From positions 89,739,042 to 89,803,041 of the forward strand of contig OY979716.1 of assembly GCA_963855995.1 (NCBI GenBank): DNA of 64,000 nt, written 5' to 3'. Shown piece after piece: positions 28,491 to 43,089 of the stretch. The notes under the pieces were generated by a model. That model did no database searches. It saw only the letters and a list, made by a program, of their open reading frames with translations, and was not told where the DNA came from. The position numbers were made by a program, and so were the translations under genes. The stretch is from Muricea muricata. Lineage: Eukaryota; Cnidaria; Anthozoa; Malacalcyonacea; Plexauridae. How positions within the stretch are numbered: the first letter of the stretch is position 1; each line of letters begins with the position of its first letter.

Positions 28491-31207
28491 CTCTTGCAGT
28501 AGATACAAGGATTTCATTTCGAAGTTACAGATTATACTTAAATTTTATGGAACAATTATAGGAATTATATATATACAATTTGTTGTTTTATCTTATACTT
28601 TAAGACTTGCAAACTAAATATCAAATAACATATCAACTTTAAAAAGTCTTTAATCCATTGAGTGGTAGCACCCTTGATGAATAAATCATCTGGCATCAGA
28701 TAGAGCAAAATAATAAATGTGCCCTACATTATCTCTTAAAAGGTTAATGTTGACAAGAACTCCACTGACACTGGCTCAATTCATAAAATGTTTTAAGATT
28801 GAACAATGCAATGATCTTTCACTCACATGCAAATATCACCTCAGAGCTAAATGGTTATTCATATCTGAAATCAATGACATTCCATGATAGCAGTGTGACT
28901 TCAGCACAAGTCTCACTCCTCTAAGGAATGTGATTTCAAAATTGTTTGCAATCGGCCTGAGTTCACCAGTTTTCAACCAATCACAATTTAGCGCTCTTAC
29001 CAATCACATAAAAACTATACCAAAACTCAATATGTACATAGCATTTTCCTTATTAGTGACCTTCCATGGGAAAACGTACGTTAACGATTTTGCCGAACGC
29101 TTCGAAATATCGTTGGGTATCCGTTCGTTACCGTTGACATGATTTAGCATTTCGTTCACCGAATTTTCAATTCGTTAAAATTGTCAAAAAAGATCGTTAT
29201 AAAAATCTTACTAAAGCGTTTATCAAATCGTTAAACGTTAGGTGATAAACGTTTAGATCCATTGCACATAACGTTCACAGCAAGCGTTTATGTACACTGT
29301 GATGTAGCTTGTAGATGGTTAGATGATTTAATGTTATGTTATGATTTAATGACAGAAAAGTTAGTCTTAAAATGAAATACTCATTGCATGGAAGCATCTC
29401 GCGCAGAAGCGTAGAAACGCTACATAACACCATACTGCATACATCTGCACGTTGCCACTTGCGTCTATCTATACATTTTAACGTATCATTATATTGGAAC
29501 AGATATAATATTCCGATGCAAATCTAACGTATATAATACTCGTCTAGACTACCGTTTTGACTTGATTTTATTCCTATATACATGCCCTTGTGTACCAGTA
29601 GAAAAGCTACAAGGATAAGAGTGGATTAAATGGACTGTACATACTTTACTTTTATGGACAAATCTTAAGAGTTAAAGTGTGTTGATTTAATAAAAATGAA
29701 AATCATACAGACCCTGCATGATGGTAACAGGAAAGAACGATTATTGCCCATAAATTTGTTGAACTACCTAAGCTACTTGCGGTTTAGACTTCAAATTGTG
29801 CGTAATTTTAACTCTTGATAAAAATAACATCGGTATGACAGATCTTGAAAATGAGAGCCAAGATGTTAATCAACTTATTTTGCCGGAAATATGCTAAATG
29901 CTTTGAATTTTTACCTTTTAGAGTGCACGCAGAGCTGGCAAAATACTGTTTCTGTATTGTTAAATGTATTATTTAAATTCTGTTATTCTCATCATGTTTT
30001 TTAATATTTCGTGGTGTAATACAAGCCAATCTATATACAATGTAAAAGGCAAAGCCGTATAAATAGCGTTTTAATTGGGAGGGGGTTGTACTGTACATTA
30101 ATGACCTAAATTATTCGTGTTCTGCCTGACTATAAGTTCTTATATTATGAAATCAATCGCTTTAACACGACTAACTTCAAAAGAAATTAATCGGTCTGGT
30201 CGAGCAGCTAGAACACGAATACATGAACATGTAGCCACCCACAAGCGCTAGTTACGGTCCTGGTCAAACTAGAAGGCTGCGTCAACCACTTAATTCAATG
30301 CGGTACAAGTCAGAATAAAGTCAGACGGATATAACACAATCTTCGCGGGCTTACATGCAATGTAATATATATCACAACATTTTGATATAGTTCTTGGTAA
30401 CGGCCGATCGAATCACTATGATTTCTTGTCAGTTAAACTTTTTCTTTAAACTTCACAATACTTTCTCTTCATATAAAGCTTTTGTACATATTGCAATATC
30501 TTAAACGCTCTGAACTTTATAGAAAGTACACAATCCCAGGTCCCCGAAAAACACAGTCAATTGGCAAGCTATATAATAATATATCATTTAAAACCCGATC
30601 CTACTATTAAGCCTTCTAACAATCGAGTCAGCAAAAAAATTAGCTTTTAGTAAGTTGGGTTGGAAAATTCAATTTATGCCATATATTGAATTTGGTAGGG
30701 CTGTAAATCTCCCTTAATGATTAAAAACAATAATAAGCCTATTAGATCACTTTGTTAATCACCTGAATATGTTCATAACTGTTCTAATGTTCTGCTACTA
30801 ACTGGTTGGTCCAGAGTCTTTTTTGTTGCCACTTAATCCTGGAATATGTCTGCTGGTTAGAAAGTTCAGTAAATCCGGTGGCTGAACAGTCTGTACACTG
30901 AATTTTGAGGTATCTCAAAATGACCGCTTCTGGGAAGTTTCTGAATTTGCTGAGTTGTTATTTGCCGAAAATAAACAAGTTAAACAAACAAAAGATCAGG
31001 CTAAAAATTGATCTTAAAATGAAGGAGTGGACATTTGTTTTATCCGATAAAGCATCAAAGATGCAAAGCTAAGAATACACTCTGAATATAGATAGCCACA
31101 CAACGTTAGCTTTAATATTTCAGTAACAAAGCTAATATTACAATCACACTTCAATGCAGAAAAAGTTTTTTTTTACACGCACGTGCATATAGACATGTAC
31201 AAAGCTG
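28491..31207. other. No recognised gene; CGTT-rich patch inside
   Basis: About 2.7 kb without a convincing reading frame. A patch at 29074-29290 is rich in CGTT/AACG motifs. The only frame above 60 codons (28930-29142) has no domain I recognise. Confidence 0.45.
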
Positions 31208-32724
31208 CAATCCCTTGCAAAATAAAACGTGCCATCCGGATTTTGTAAGGCTTATCCCCCTTTCCCCCATGCAATGTTGTGATTTGAAGTTGAAATTAAA
31301 AAGGAAGGCCTGAAACGGTGCTAACAATCACTAAACAACATTGAGAAGGGTGCGGGAGCATGAAGTGTCTCGTTTATTTTGCATACGATTGTCTAAAATA
31401 GCGACGTTTGGAATGCACACTTGGCGCATCTTAATTGTGTAAGATGCAAGTGTAAATTAAAAGTAATAAAACCAGTAAATTTTATTGAGAATCATTCCAA
31501 AATGTGAACACACATCGTTTGAAGAGTAACACCTATGTATTTTATATTTATTTTGGTGAAAAGTTATAGTATATGTGACAAAAGAAACGTCAATAAATAT
31601 ACGTATATTAGTGAGAATATACTGTAGTTAATTATTGAAACAATGATATTGACGAATTCATAGTCTTGAAATATTCCACAACAACAATTATTCTCATATA
31701 TAGCTGTAGCTACACATGTACACGCAGTAGAGCGGTGTGGTGAATTTCGTATACTAGTTTTTCTAAATTTGAACATCAAATGGAAATCGAAGACCAGATG
31801 GCGCTGTTTTTAGTTCTTCTCGCAAATCCCGCAAGATGAACAAGTGGATATCCTGTCATACCCGCGTTGCTTTGCAGAGTTTATTCTTCACTGAATATTT
31901 GAATGTCTATACATACGCTTATCGTACATGCATGCGTTTTAGCGGGGAAACATTATACATGCAATTAGCATATTAATCAGTGTTCATAATGACCGGCAAC
32001 GTAAACGGGTCACCATTTAAAACTCTCAAAATTACACATCTGAGTTCTCTTCTACAAGGTTTGTTGACTAATATACTTAAACATTGATAAGTTATGCAAC
32101 AAATTCTGGAATTTTAAATGGTTTGAAGTTTGCATACGCTGAATAAGCGGCGGATCACCACTGTGATCCGAGGAAATATGAAATAATACATTATTATGTA
32201 ATATATTTTTTTTGTTTGAACGGGTCACCATTGCACAATCGGCTCGTATTATGTTAGTTTCCAAAAAATTATGGAAGCGTCTACTTTACCATGGTATTAC
32301 GGTACAAACCTCAGATCTTATGTATTTAATGTGCGGCCAATGTACTCTTTTCAGTTGTTTTGGCACTTGTATTAAACGGTGACCCGTTGTGGTGATGCGT
32401 TAATTTAATTAATTATTCAGAACTGTCCAAATGACACCACTGACACAGTGACAGAGATGGTATACACAGTGCATTGCATGTTCATGTTTCACAAATACTT
32501 ATTAAGTATATAATTGTCAATTTAGTTGTTAATCGGCCTGTTTAGACCGCTTTGGTTTGTTCGTCAAATACGCGCAGTCATATGAGTATAGATGAATATA
32601 ATTATTTTTTAAACAGTCCGTTTAACAGTCAGTTCATATTATATATTGTACGCGTTTTATTGTCAACATATACATTGTCGATATAATTATATACAACGTG
32701 AAAGTACTTGGCTGTTTGATAGTT

Positions 32725-33481
32725 CTAATGTCTTAAACGCTGTCCTTTCCTCTTAATGATTTCTTCCACGCGATTTGGCATTGAGACAATTGTGTTATTT
32801 GCTACTTCTATGGGTAAAGATTGAATTGTAGAGATAACTGTATATTTAATTTCTTCGCATGTTTCCTTCGTGGTTTACGATCGTATAGCTTGCTTACGCA
32901 ATGCGTCTGAAACTAGTTTAATAATCTCAATGGGGTTTAGGTCAGGACTTCTTGGAGGTATTTTTAGAAGCTCACAGTTTGCCCGATCCATTGCTGCACA
33001 AGCCATTGCTGAATTCTGACTTGGATCTCCGTCTTGTAACCATAATCGCATTTGGCTTTTATCTGCAACGGCAAACATGCTTTCAAAGTTCTCGTCAACA
33101 AGATTGGCAAAGTGACGGCCATCTAACTTGTCATAAGCTTTGCATATGGCCACGCCCTTGTCATAATTTAGAGCTACCATCAGCTTTACCACTCGACCAC
33201 CACTCCCAGTTTTTTTACCCTTCGCGGTACATCCTGGTGTTAGTCCTTCGCTTCTCTTGTTCCATACCCTGGCTTTGGGTGCAAAGGCTTGATCCAAAGG
33301 ATTTCTCTTATACGCAAATCCCGTTCCGTCGAGGTAAAACACAATACCTTGAGTCCATACGTCGTGAGAATAATTTTTGCAATCTCCGTGTCAAAAATCT
33401 CCTCTTTTTCATGTCAACCTTTGTTAACAGACCTTTTTTCCGAGCTTGTAGATAGTAATAGCCCTCTTTATTTAGGAAACG
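32725..33481 (-). pseudogene. Tc1-like DD34E transposase, array copy 1
   Basis: A cut-and-paste transposase of the Tc1/mariner group. Readable parts from the N-terminal side: RFLNKEGYYYLQARKKGL (end of the DNA-binding domain), then a frame change near 33390, then VFYLDGTGFAYKRNP (first catalytic Asp), GGRVVKLMVALNYDKGV, LQDGDPSQNS (second Asp) and PPRSPDLNPIEI (Glu). Second Asp and Glu are 34 residues apart, the Tc1 spacing. A TAA at 32875-32877 follows KQAIRS, yet the same frame continues with TKETCEEIKY to a TAG at 32725, the usual C-terminus. A further TAA precedes RFLN. The gene is dead through at least one frameshift and two stops. Confidence 0.88.
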
Positions 33482-35126
33482 TTAAATTGTAATCTTTGAA
33501 ATGTGTTGATATACGCAAGTGGGGCCATTACCAGGCGTTCTGGATTAAACGCCTTCAGCGTCATAACTTCCTACACCTACGGTACTTGTGCAGATTTATT
33601 GTTGAAATACAATCCCTTGCAAAATAAAACGTGCCATCCGGATTTTGTAAGGCTTATCCCCCTTTCCCCCATGCAATGTTGTGATTTGAAGTTGAAATTA
33701 AAAAGGAAGGCCTGAAACGGTGCTAACAATCACTAAACAACATTGAGAAGGGTGCGGGAGCATGAAGTGTCTCGTTTATTTTGCATACGATTGTCTAAAA
33801 TAGCGACGTTTGGAATGCACACTTGGCGCATCTTAATTGTGTAAGATGCAAGTGTAAATTAAAAGTAATAAAACCAGTAAATTTTATTGAGAATCATTCC
33901 AAAATGTGAACACACATCGTTTGAAGAGTAACACCTATGTATTTTATATTTATTTTGGTGAAAAGTTATAGTATATGTGACAAAAGAAACGTCAATAAAT
34001 ATACGTATATTAGTGAGAATATACTGTAGTTAATTATTGAAACAATGATATTGACGAATTCATAGTCTTGAAATATTCCACAACAACAATTATTCTCATA
34101 TATAGCTGTAGCTACACATGTACACGCAGTAGAGCGGTGTGGTGAATTTCGTATACTAGTTTTTCTAAATTTGAACATCAAATGGAAATCGAAGACCAGA
34201 TGGCGCTGTTTTTAGTTCTTCTCGCAAATCCCGCAAGATGAACAAGTGGATATCCTGTCATACCCGCGTTGCTTTGCAGAGTTTATTCTTCACTGAATAT
34301 TTGAATGTCTATACATACGCTTATCGTACATGCATGCGTTTTAGCGGGGAAACATTATACATGCAATTAGCATATTAATCAGTGTTCATAATGACCGGCA
34401 ACGTAAACGGGTCACCATTTAAAACTCTCAAAATTACACATCTGAGTTCTCTTCTACAAGGTTTGTTGACTAATATACTTAAACATTGATAAGTTATGCA
34501 ACAAATTCTGGAATTTTAAATGGTTTGAAGTTTGCATACGCTGAATAAGCGGCGGATCACCACTGTGATCCGAGGAAATATGAAATAATACATTATTATG
34601 TAATATATTTTTTTTGTTTGAACGGGTCACCATTGCACAATCGGCTCGTATTATGTTAGTTTCCAAAAAATTATGGAAGCGTCTACTTTACCATGGTATT
34701 ACGGTACAAACCTCAGATCTTATGTATTTAATGTGCGGCCAATGTACTCTTTTCAGTTGTTTTGGCACTTGTATTAAACGGTGACCCGTTGTGGTGATGC
34801 GTTAATTTAATTAATTATTCAGAACTGTCCAAATGACACCACTGACACAGTGACAGAGATGGTATACACAGTGCATTGCATGTTCATGTTTCACAAATAC
34901 TTATTAAGTATATAATTGTCAATTTAGTTGTTAATCGGCCTGTTTAGACCGCTTTGGTTTGTTCGTCAAATACGCGCAGTCATATGAGTATAGATGAATA
35001 TAATTATTTTTTAAACAGTCCGTTTAACAGTCAGTTCATATTATATATTGTACGCGTTTTATTGTCAACATATACATTGTCGATATAATTATATACAACG
35101 TGAAAGTACTTGGCTGTTTGATAGTT

Positions 35127-35883
35127 CTAATGTCTTAAACGCTGTCCTTTCCTCTTAATGATTTCTTCCACGCGATTTGGCATTGAGACAATTGTGTTAT
35201 TTGCTACTTCTATGGGTAAAGATTGAATTGTAGAGATAACTGTATATTTAATTTCTTCGCATGTTTCCTTCGTGGTTTACGATCGTATAGCTTGCTTACG
35301 CAATGCGTCTGAAACTAGTTTAATAATCTCAATGGGGTTTAGGTCAGGACTTCTTGGAGGTATTTTTAGAAGCTCACAGTTTGCCCGATCCATTGCTGCA
35401 CAAGCCATTGCTGAATTCTGACTTGGATCTCCGTCTTGTAACCATAATCGCATTTGGCTTTTATCTGCAACGGCAAACATGCTTTCAAAGTTCTCGTCAA
35501 CAAGATTGGCAAAGTGACGGCCATCTAACTTGTCATAAGCTTTGCATATGGCCACGCCCTTGTCATAATTTAGAGCTACCATCAGCTTTACCACTCGACC
35601 ACCACTCCCAGTTTTTTTACCCTTCGCGGTACATCCTGGTGTTAGTCCTTCGCTTCTCTTGTTCCATACCCTGGCTTTGGGTGCAAAGGCTTGATCCAAA
35701 GGATTTCTCTTATACGCAAATCCCGTTCCGTCGAGGTAAAACACAATACCTTGAGTCCATACGTCGTGAGAATAATTTTTGCAATCTCCGTGTCAAAAAT
35801 CTCCTCTTTTTCATGTCAACCTTTGTTAACAGACCTTTTTTCCGAGCTTGTAGATAGTAATAGCCCTCTTTATTTAGGAAACG
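35127..35883 (-). pseudogene. Tc1-like transposase, array copy 2
   Basis: Identical in its readable frames to the copy at 32725-33481, including the premature TAA (35277-35279) and the upstream frame change. Confidence 0.88.
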
Positions 35884-37528
35884 TTAAATTGTAATCTTTG
35901 AAATGTGTTGATATACGCAAGTGGGGCCATTACCAGGCGTTCTGGATTAAACGCCTTCAGCGTCATAACTTCCTACACCTACGGTACTTGTGCAGATTTA
36001 TTGTTGAAATACAATCCCTTGCAAAATAAAACGTGCCATCCGGATTTTGTAAGGCTTATCCCCCTTTCCCCCATGCAATGTTGTGATTTGAAGTTGAAAT
36101 TAAAAAGGAAGGCCTGAAACGGTGCTAACAATCACTAAACAACATTGAGAAGGGTGCGGGAGCATGAAGTGTCTCGTTTATTTTGCATACGATTGTCTAA
36201 AATAGCGACGTTTGGAATGCACACTTGGCGCATCTTAATTGTGTAAGATGCAAGTGTAAATTAAAAGTAATAAAACCAGTAAATTTTATTGAGAATCATT
36301 CCAAAATGTGAACACACATCGTTTGAAGAGTAACACCTATGTATTTTATATTTATTTTGGTGAAAAGTTATAGTATATGTGACAAAAGAAACGTCAATAA
36401 ATATACGTATATTAGTGAGAATATACTGTAGTTAATTATTGAAACAATGATATTGACGAATTCATAGTCTTGAAATATTCCACAACAACAATTATTCTCA
36501 TATATAGCTGTAGCTACACATGTACACGCAGTAGAGCGGTGTGGTGAATTTCGTATACTAGTTTTTCTAAATTTGAACATCAAATGGAAATCGAAGACCA
36601 GATGGCGCTGTTTTTAGTTCTTCTCGCAAATCCCGCAAGATGAACAAGTGGATATCCTGTCATACCCGCGTTGCTTTGCAGAGTTTATTCTTCACTGAAT
36701 ATTTGAATGTCTATACATACGCTTATCGTACATGCATGCGTTTTAGCGGGGAAACATTATACATGCAATTAGCATATTAATCAGTGTTCATAATGACCGG
36801 CAACGTAAACGGGTCACCATTTAAAACTCTCAAAATTACACATCTGAGTTCTCTTCTACAAGGTTTGTTGACTAATATACTTAAACATTGATAAGTTATG
36901 CAACAAATTCTGGAATTTTAAATGGTTTGAAGTTTGCATACGCTGAATAAGCGGCGGATCACCACTGTGATCCGAGGAAATATGAAATAATACATTATTA
37001 TGTAATATATTTTTTTTGTTTGAACGGGTCACCATTGCACAATCGGCTCGTATTATGTTAGTTTCCAAAAAATTATGGAAGCGTCTACTTTACCATGGTA
37101 TTACGGTACAAACCTCAGATCTTATGTATTTAATGTGCGGCCAATGTACTCTTTTCAGTTGTTTTGGCACTTGTATTAAACGGTGACCCGTTGTGGTGAT
37201 GCGTTAATTTAATTAATTATTCAGAACTGTCCAAATGACACCACTGACACAGTGACAGAGATGGTATACACAGTGCATTGCATGTTCATGTTTCACAAAT
37301 ACTTATTAAGTATATAATTGTCAATTTAGTTGTTAATCGGCCTGTTTAGACCGCTTTGGTTTGTTCGTCAAATACGCGCAGTCATATGAGTATAGATGAA
37401 TATAATTATTTTTTAAACAGTCCGTTTAACAGTCAGTTCATATTATATATTGTACGCGTTTTATTGTCAACATATACATTGTCGATATAATTATATACAA
37501 CGTGAAAGTACTTGGCTGTTTGATAGTT

Positions 37529-38285
37529 CTAATGTCTTAAACGCTGTCCTTTCCTCTTAATGATTTCTTCCACGCGATTTGGCATTGAGACAATTGTGTT
37601 ATTTGCTACTTCTATGGGTAAAGATTGAATTGTAGAGATAACTGTATATTTAATTTCTTCGCATGTTTCCTTCGTGGTTTACGATCGTATAGCTTGCTTA
37701 CGCAATGCGTCTGAAACTAGTTTAATAATCTCAATGGGGTTTAGGTCAGGACTTCTTGGAGGTATTTTTAGAAGCTCACAGTTTGCCCGATCCATTGCTG
37801 CACAAGCCATTGCTGAATTCTGACTTGGATCTCCGTCTTGTAACCATAATCGCATTTGGCTTTTATCTGCAACGGCAAACATGCTTTCAAAGTTCTCGTC
37901 AACAAGATTGGCAAAGTGACGGCCATCTAACTTGTCATAAGCTTTGCATATGGCCACGCCCTTGTCATAATTTAGAGCTACCATCAGCTTTACCACTCGA
38001 CCACCACTCCCAGTTTTTTTACCCTTCGCGGTACATCCTGGTGTTAGTCCTTCGCTTCTCTTGTTCCATACCCTGGCTTTGGGTGCAAAGGCTTGATCCA
38101 AAGGATTTCTCTTATACGCAAATCCCGTTCCGTCGAGGTAAAACACAATACCTTGAGTCCATACGTCGTGAGAATAATTTTTGCAATCTCCGTGTCAAAA
38201 ATCTCCTCTTTTTCATGTCAACCTTTGTTAACAGACCTTTTTTCCGAGCTTGTAGATAGTAATAGCCCTCTTTATTTAGGAAACG
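37529..38285 (-). pseudogene. Tc1-like transposase, array copy 3
   Basis: Same sequence as copy 1, with the premature TAA at 37679-37681. The catalytic Asp, Asp and Glu codons are retained. Confidence 0.88.
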
Positions 38286-39930
38286 TTAAATTGTAATCTT
38301 TGAAATGTGTTGATATACGCAAGTGGGGCCATTACCAGGCGTTCTGGATTAAACGCCTTCAGCGTCATAACTTCCTACACCTACGGTACTTGTGCAGATT
38401 TATTGTTGAAATACAATCCCTTGCAAAATAAAACGTGCCATCCGGATTTTGTAAGGCTTATCCCCCTTTCCCCCATGCAATGTTGTGATTTGAAGTTGAA
38501 ATTAAAAAGGAAGGCCTGAAACGGTGCTAACAATCACTAAACAACATTGAGAAGGGTGCGGGAGCATGAAGTGTCTCGTTTATTTTGCATACGATTGTCT
38601 AAAATAGCGACGTTTGGAATGCACACTTGGCGCATCTTAATTGTGTAAGATGCAAGTGTAAATTAAAAGTAATAAAACCAGTAAATTTTATTGAGAATCA
38701 TTCCAAAATGTGAACACACATCGTTTGAAGAGTAACACCTATGTATTTTATATTTATTTTGGTGAAAAGTTATAGTATATGTGACAAAAGAAACGTCAAT
38801 AAATATACGTATATTAGTGAGAATATACTGTAGTTAATTATTGAAACAATGATATTGACGAATTCATAGTCTTGAAATATTCCACAACAACAATTATTCT
38901 CATATATAGCTGTAGCTACACATGTACACGCAGTAGAGCGGTGTGGTGAATTTCGTATACTAGTTTTTCTAAATTTGAACATCAAATGGAAATCGAAGAC
39001 CAGATGGCGCTGTTTTTAGTTCTTCTCGCAAATCCCGCAAGATGAACAAGTGGATATCCTGTCATACCCGCGTTGCTTTGCAGAGTTTATTCTTCACTGA
39101 ATATTTGAATGTCTATACATACGCTTATCGTACATGCATGCGTTTTAGCGGGGAAACATTATACATGCAATTAGCATATTAATCAGTGTTCATAATGACC
39201 GGCAACGTAAACGGGTCACCATTTAAAACTCTCAAAATTACACATCTGAGTTCTCTTCTACAAGGTTTGTTGACTAATATACTTAAACATTGATAAGTTA
39301 TGCAACAAATTCTGGAATTTTAAATGGTTTGAAGTTTGCATACGCTGAATAAGCGGCGGATCACCACTGTGATCCGAGGAAATATGAAATAATACATTAT
39401 TATGTAATATATTTTTTTTGTTTGAACGGGTCACCATTGCACAATCGGCTCGTATTATGTTAGTTTCCAAAAAATTATGGAAGCGTCTACTTTACCATGG
39501 TATTACGGTACAAACCTCAGATCTTATGTATTTAATGTGCGGCCAATGTACTCTTTTCAGTTGTTTTGGCACTTGTATTAAACGGTGACCCGTTGTGGTG
39601 ATGCGTTAATTTAATTAATTATTCAGAACTGTCCAAATGACACCACTGACACAGTGACAGAGATGGTATACACAGTGCATTGCATGTTCATGTTTCACAA
39701 ATACTTATTAAGTATATAATTGTCAATTTAGTTGTTAATCGGCCTGTTTAGACCGCTTTGGTTTGTTCGTCAAATACGCGCAGTCATATGAGTATAGATG
39801 AATATAATTATTTTTTAAACAGTCCGTTTAACAGTCAGTTCATATTATATATTGTACGCGTTTTATTGTCAACATATACATTGTCGATATAATTATATAC
39901 AACGTGAAAGTACTTGGCTGTTTGATAGTT

Positions 39931-40687
39931 CTAATGTCTTAAACGCTGTCCTTTCCTCTTAATGATTTCTTCCACGCGATTTGGCATTGAGACAATTGTG
40001 TTATTTGCTACTTCTATGGGTAAAGATTGAATTGTAGAGATAACTGTATATTTAATTTCTTCGCATGTTTCCTTCGTGGTTTACGATCGTATAGCTTGCT
40101 TACGCAATGCGTCTGAAACTAGTTTAATAATCTCAATGGGGTTTAGGTCAGGACTTCTTGGAGGTATTTTTAGAAGCTCACAGTTTGCCCGATCCATTGC
40201 TGCACAAGCCATTGCTGAATTCTGACTTGGATCTCCGTCTTGTAACCATAATCGCATTTGGCTTTTATCTGCAACGGCAAACATGCTTTCAAAGTTCTCG
40301 TCAACAAGATTGGCAAAGTGACGGCCATCTAACTTGTCATAAGCTTTGCATATGGCCACGCCCTTGTCATAATTTAGAGCTACCATCAGCTTTACCACTC
40401 GACCACCACTCCCAGTTTTTTTACCCTTCGCGGTACATCCTGGTGTTAGTCCTTCGCTTCTCTTGTTCCATACCCTGGCTTTGGGTGCAAAGGCTTGATC
40501 CAAAGGATTTCTCTTATACGCAAATCCCGTTCCGTCGAGGTAAAACACAATACCTTGAGTCCATACGTCGTGAGAATAATTTTTGCAATCTCCGTGTCAA
40601 AAATCTCCTCTTTTTCATGTCAACCTTTGTTAACAGACCTTTTTTCCGAGCTTGTAGATAGTAATAGCCCTCTTTATTTAGGAAACG
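39931..40687 (-). pseudogene. Tc1-like transposase, array copy 4
   Basis: Same sequence as copy 1, with the premature TAA at 40081-40083. Confidence 0.88.
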
Positions 40688-42332
40688 TTAAATTGTAATC
40701 TTTGAAATGTGTTGATATACGCAAGTGGGGCCATTACCAGGCGTTCTGGATTAAACGCCTTCAGCGTCATAACTTCCTACACCTACGGTACTTGTGCAGA
40801 TTTATTGTTGAAATACAATCCCTTGCAAAATAAAACGTGCCATCCGGATTTTGTAAGGCTTATCCCCCTTTCCCCCATGCAATGTTGTGATTTGAAGTTG
40901 AAATTAAAAAGGAAGGCCTGAAACGGTGCTAACAATCACTAAACAACATTGAGAAGGGTGCGGGAGCATGAAGTGTCTCGTTTATTTTGCATACGATTGT
41001 CTAAAATAGCGACGTTTGGAATGCACACTTGGCGCATCTTAATTGTGTAAGATGCAAGTGTAAATTAAAAGTAATAAAACCAGTAAATTTTATTGAGAAT
41101 CATTCCAAAATGTGAACACACATCGTTTGAAGAGTAACACCTATGTATTTTATATTTATTTTGGTGAAAAGTTATAGTATATGTGACAAAAGAAACGTCA
41201 ATAAATATACGTATATTAGTGAGAATATACTGTAGTTAATTATTGAAACAATGATATTGACGAATTCATAGTCTTGAAATATTCCACAACAACAATTATT
41301 CTCATATATAGCTGTAGCTACACATGTACACGCAGTAGAGCGGTGTGGTGAATTTCGTATACTAGTTTTTCTAAATTTGAACATCAAATGGAAATCGAAG
41401 ACCAGATGGCGCTGTTTTTAGTTCTTCTCGCAAATCCCGCAAGATGAACAAGTGGATATCCTGTCATACCCGCGTTGCTTTGCAGAGTTTATTCTTCACT
41501 GAATATTTGAATGTCTATACATACGCTTATCGTACATGCATGCGTTTTAGCGGGGAAACATTATACATGCAATTAGCATATTAATCAGTGTTCATAATGA
41601 CCGGCAACGTAAACGGGTCACCATTTAAAACTCTCAAAATTACACATCTGAGTTCTCTTCTACAAGGTTTGTTGACTAATATACTTAAACATTGATAAGT
41701 TATGCAACAAATTCTGGAATTTTAAATGGTTTGAAGTTTGCATACGCTGAATAAGCGGCGGATCACCACTGTGATCCGAGGAAATATGAAATAATACATT
41801 ATTATGTAATATATTTTTTTTGTTTGAACGGGTCACCATTGCACAATCGGCTCGTATTATGTTAGTTTCCAAAAAATTATGGAAGCGTCTACTTTACCAT
41901 GGTATTACGGTACAAACCTCAGATCTTATGTATTTAATGTGCGGCCAATGTACTCTTTTCAGTTGTTTTGGCACTTGTATTAAACGGTGACCCGTTGTGG
42001 TGATGCGTTAATTTAATTAATTATTCAGAACTGTCCAAATGACACCACTGACACAGTGACAGAGATGGTATACACAGTGCATTGCATGTTCATGTTTCAC
42101 AAATACTTATTAAGTATATAATTGTCAATTTAGTTGTTAATCGGCCTGTTTAGACCGCTTTGGTTTGTTCGTCAAATACGCGCAGTCATATGAGTATAGA
42201 TGAATATAATTATTTTTTAAACAGTCCGTTTAACAGTCAGTTCATATTATATATTGTACGCGTTTTATTGTCAACATATACATTGTCGATATAATTATAT
42301 ACAACGTGAAAGTACTTGGCTGTTTGATAGTT

Positions 42333-43089
42333 CTAATGTCTTAAACGCTGTCCTTTCCTCTTAATGATTTCTTCCACGCGATTTGGCATTGAGACAATTG
42401 TGTTATTTGCTACTTCTATGGGTAAAGATTGAATTGTAGAGATAACTGTATATTTAATTTCTTCGCATGTTTCCTTCGTGGTTTACGATCGTATAGCTTG
42501 CTTACGCAATGCGTCTGAAACTAGTTTAATAATCTCAATGGGGTTTAGGTCAGGACTTCTTGGAGGTATTTTTAGAAGCTCACAGTTTGCCCGATCCATT
42601 GCTGCACAAGCCATTGCTGAATTCTGACTTGGATCTCCGTCTTGTAACCATAATCGCATTTGGCTTTTATCTGCAACGGCAAACATGCTTTCAAAGTTCT
42701 CGTCAACAAGATTGGCAAAGTGACGGCCATCTAACTTGTCATAAGCTTTGCATATGGCCACGCCCTTGTCATAATTTAGAGCTACCATCAGCTTTACCAC
42801 TCGACCACCACTCCCAGTTTTTTTACCCTTCGCGGTACATCCTGGTGTTAGTCCTTCGCTTCTCTTGTTCCATACCCTGGCTTTGGGTGCAAAGGCTTGA
42901 TCCAAAGGATTTCTCTTATACGCAAATCCCGTTCCGTCGAGGTAAAACACAATACCTTGAGTCCATACGTCGTGAGAATAATTTTTGCAATCTCCGTGTC
43001 AAAAATCTCCTCTTTTTCATGTCAACCTTTGTTAACAGACCTTTTTTCCGAGCTTGTAGATAGTAATAGCCCTCTTTATTTAGGAAACG
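42333..43089 (-). pseudogene. Tc1-like transposase, array copy 5
   Basis: Same sequence as copy 1, with the premature TAA at 42483-42485. Confidence 0.88.

Noticed and set aside
31564-31779. 71-codon minus-strand frame repeated in each unit
   Set aside because: It crosses the X/Y junction, its start changes in the last unit, and it has no recognisable features.
32952-33455. 167-codon plus-strand frame repeated in every array unit
   Set aside because: It lies opposite the Tc1-like transposase, has no domain, and its openness follows from the transposase codons.
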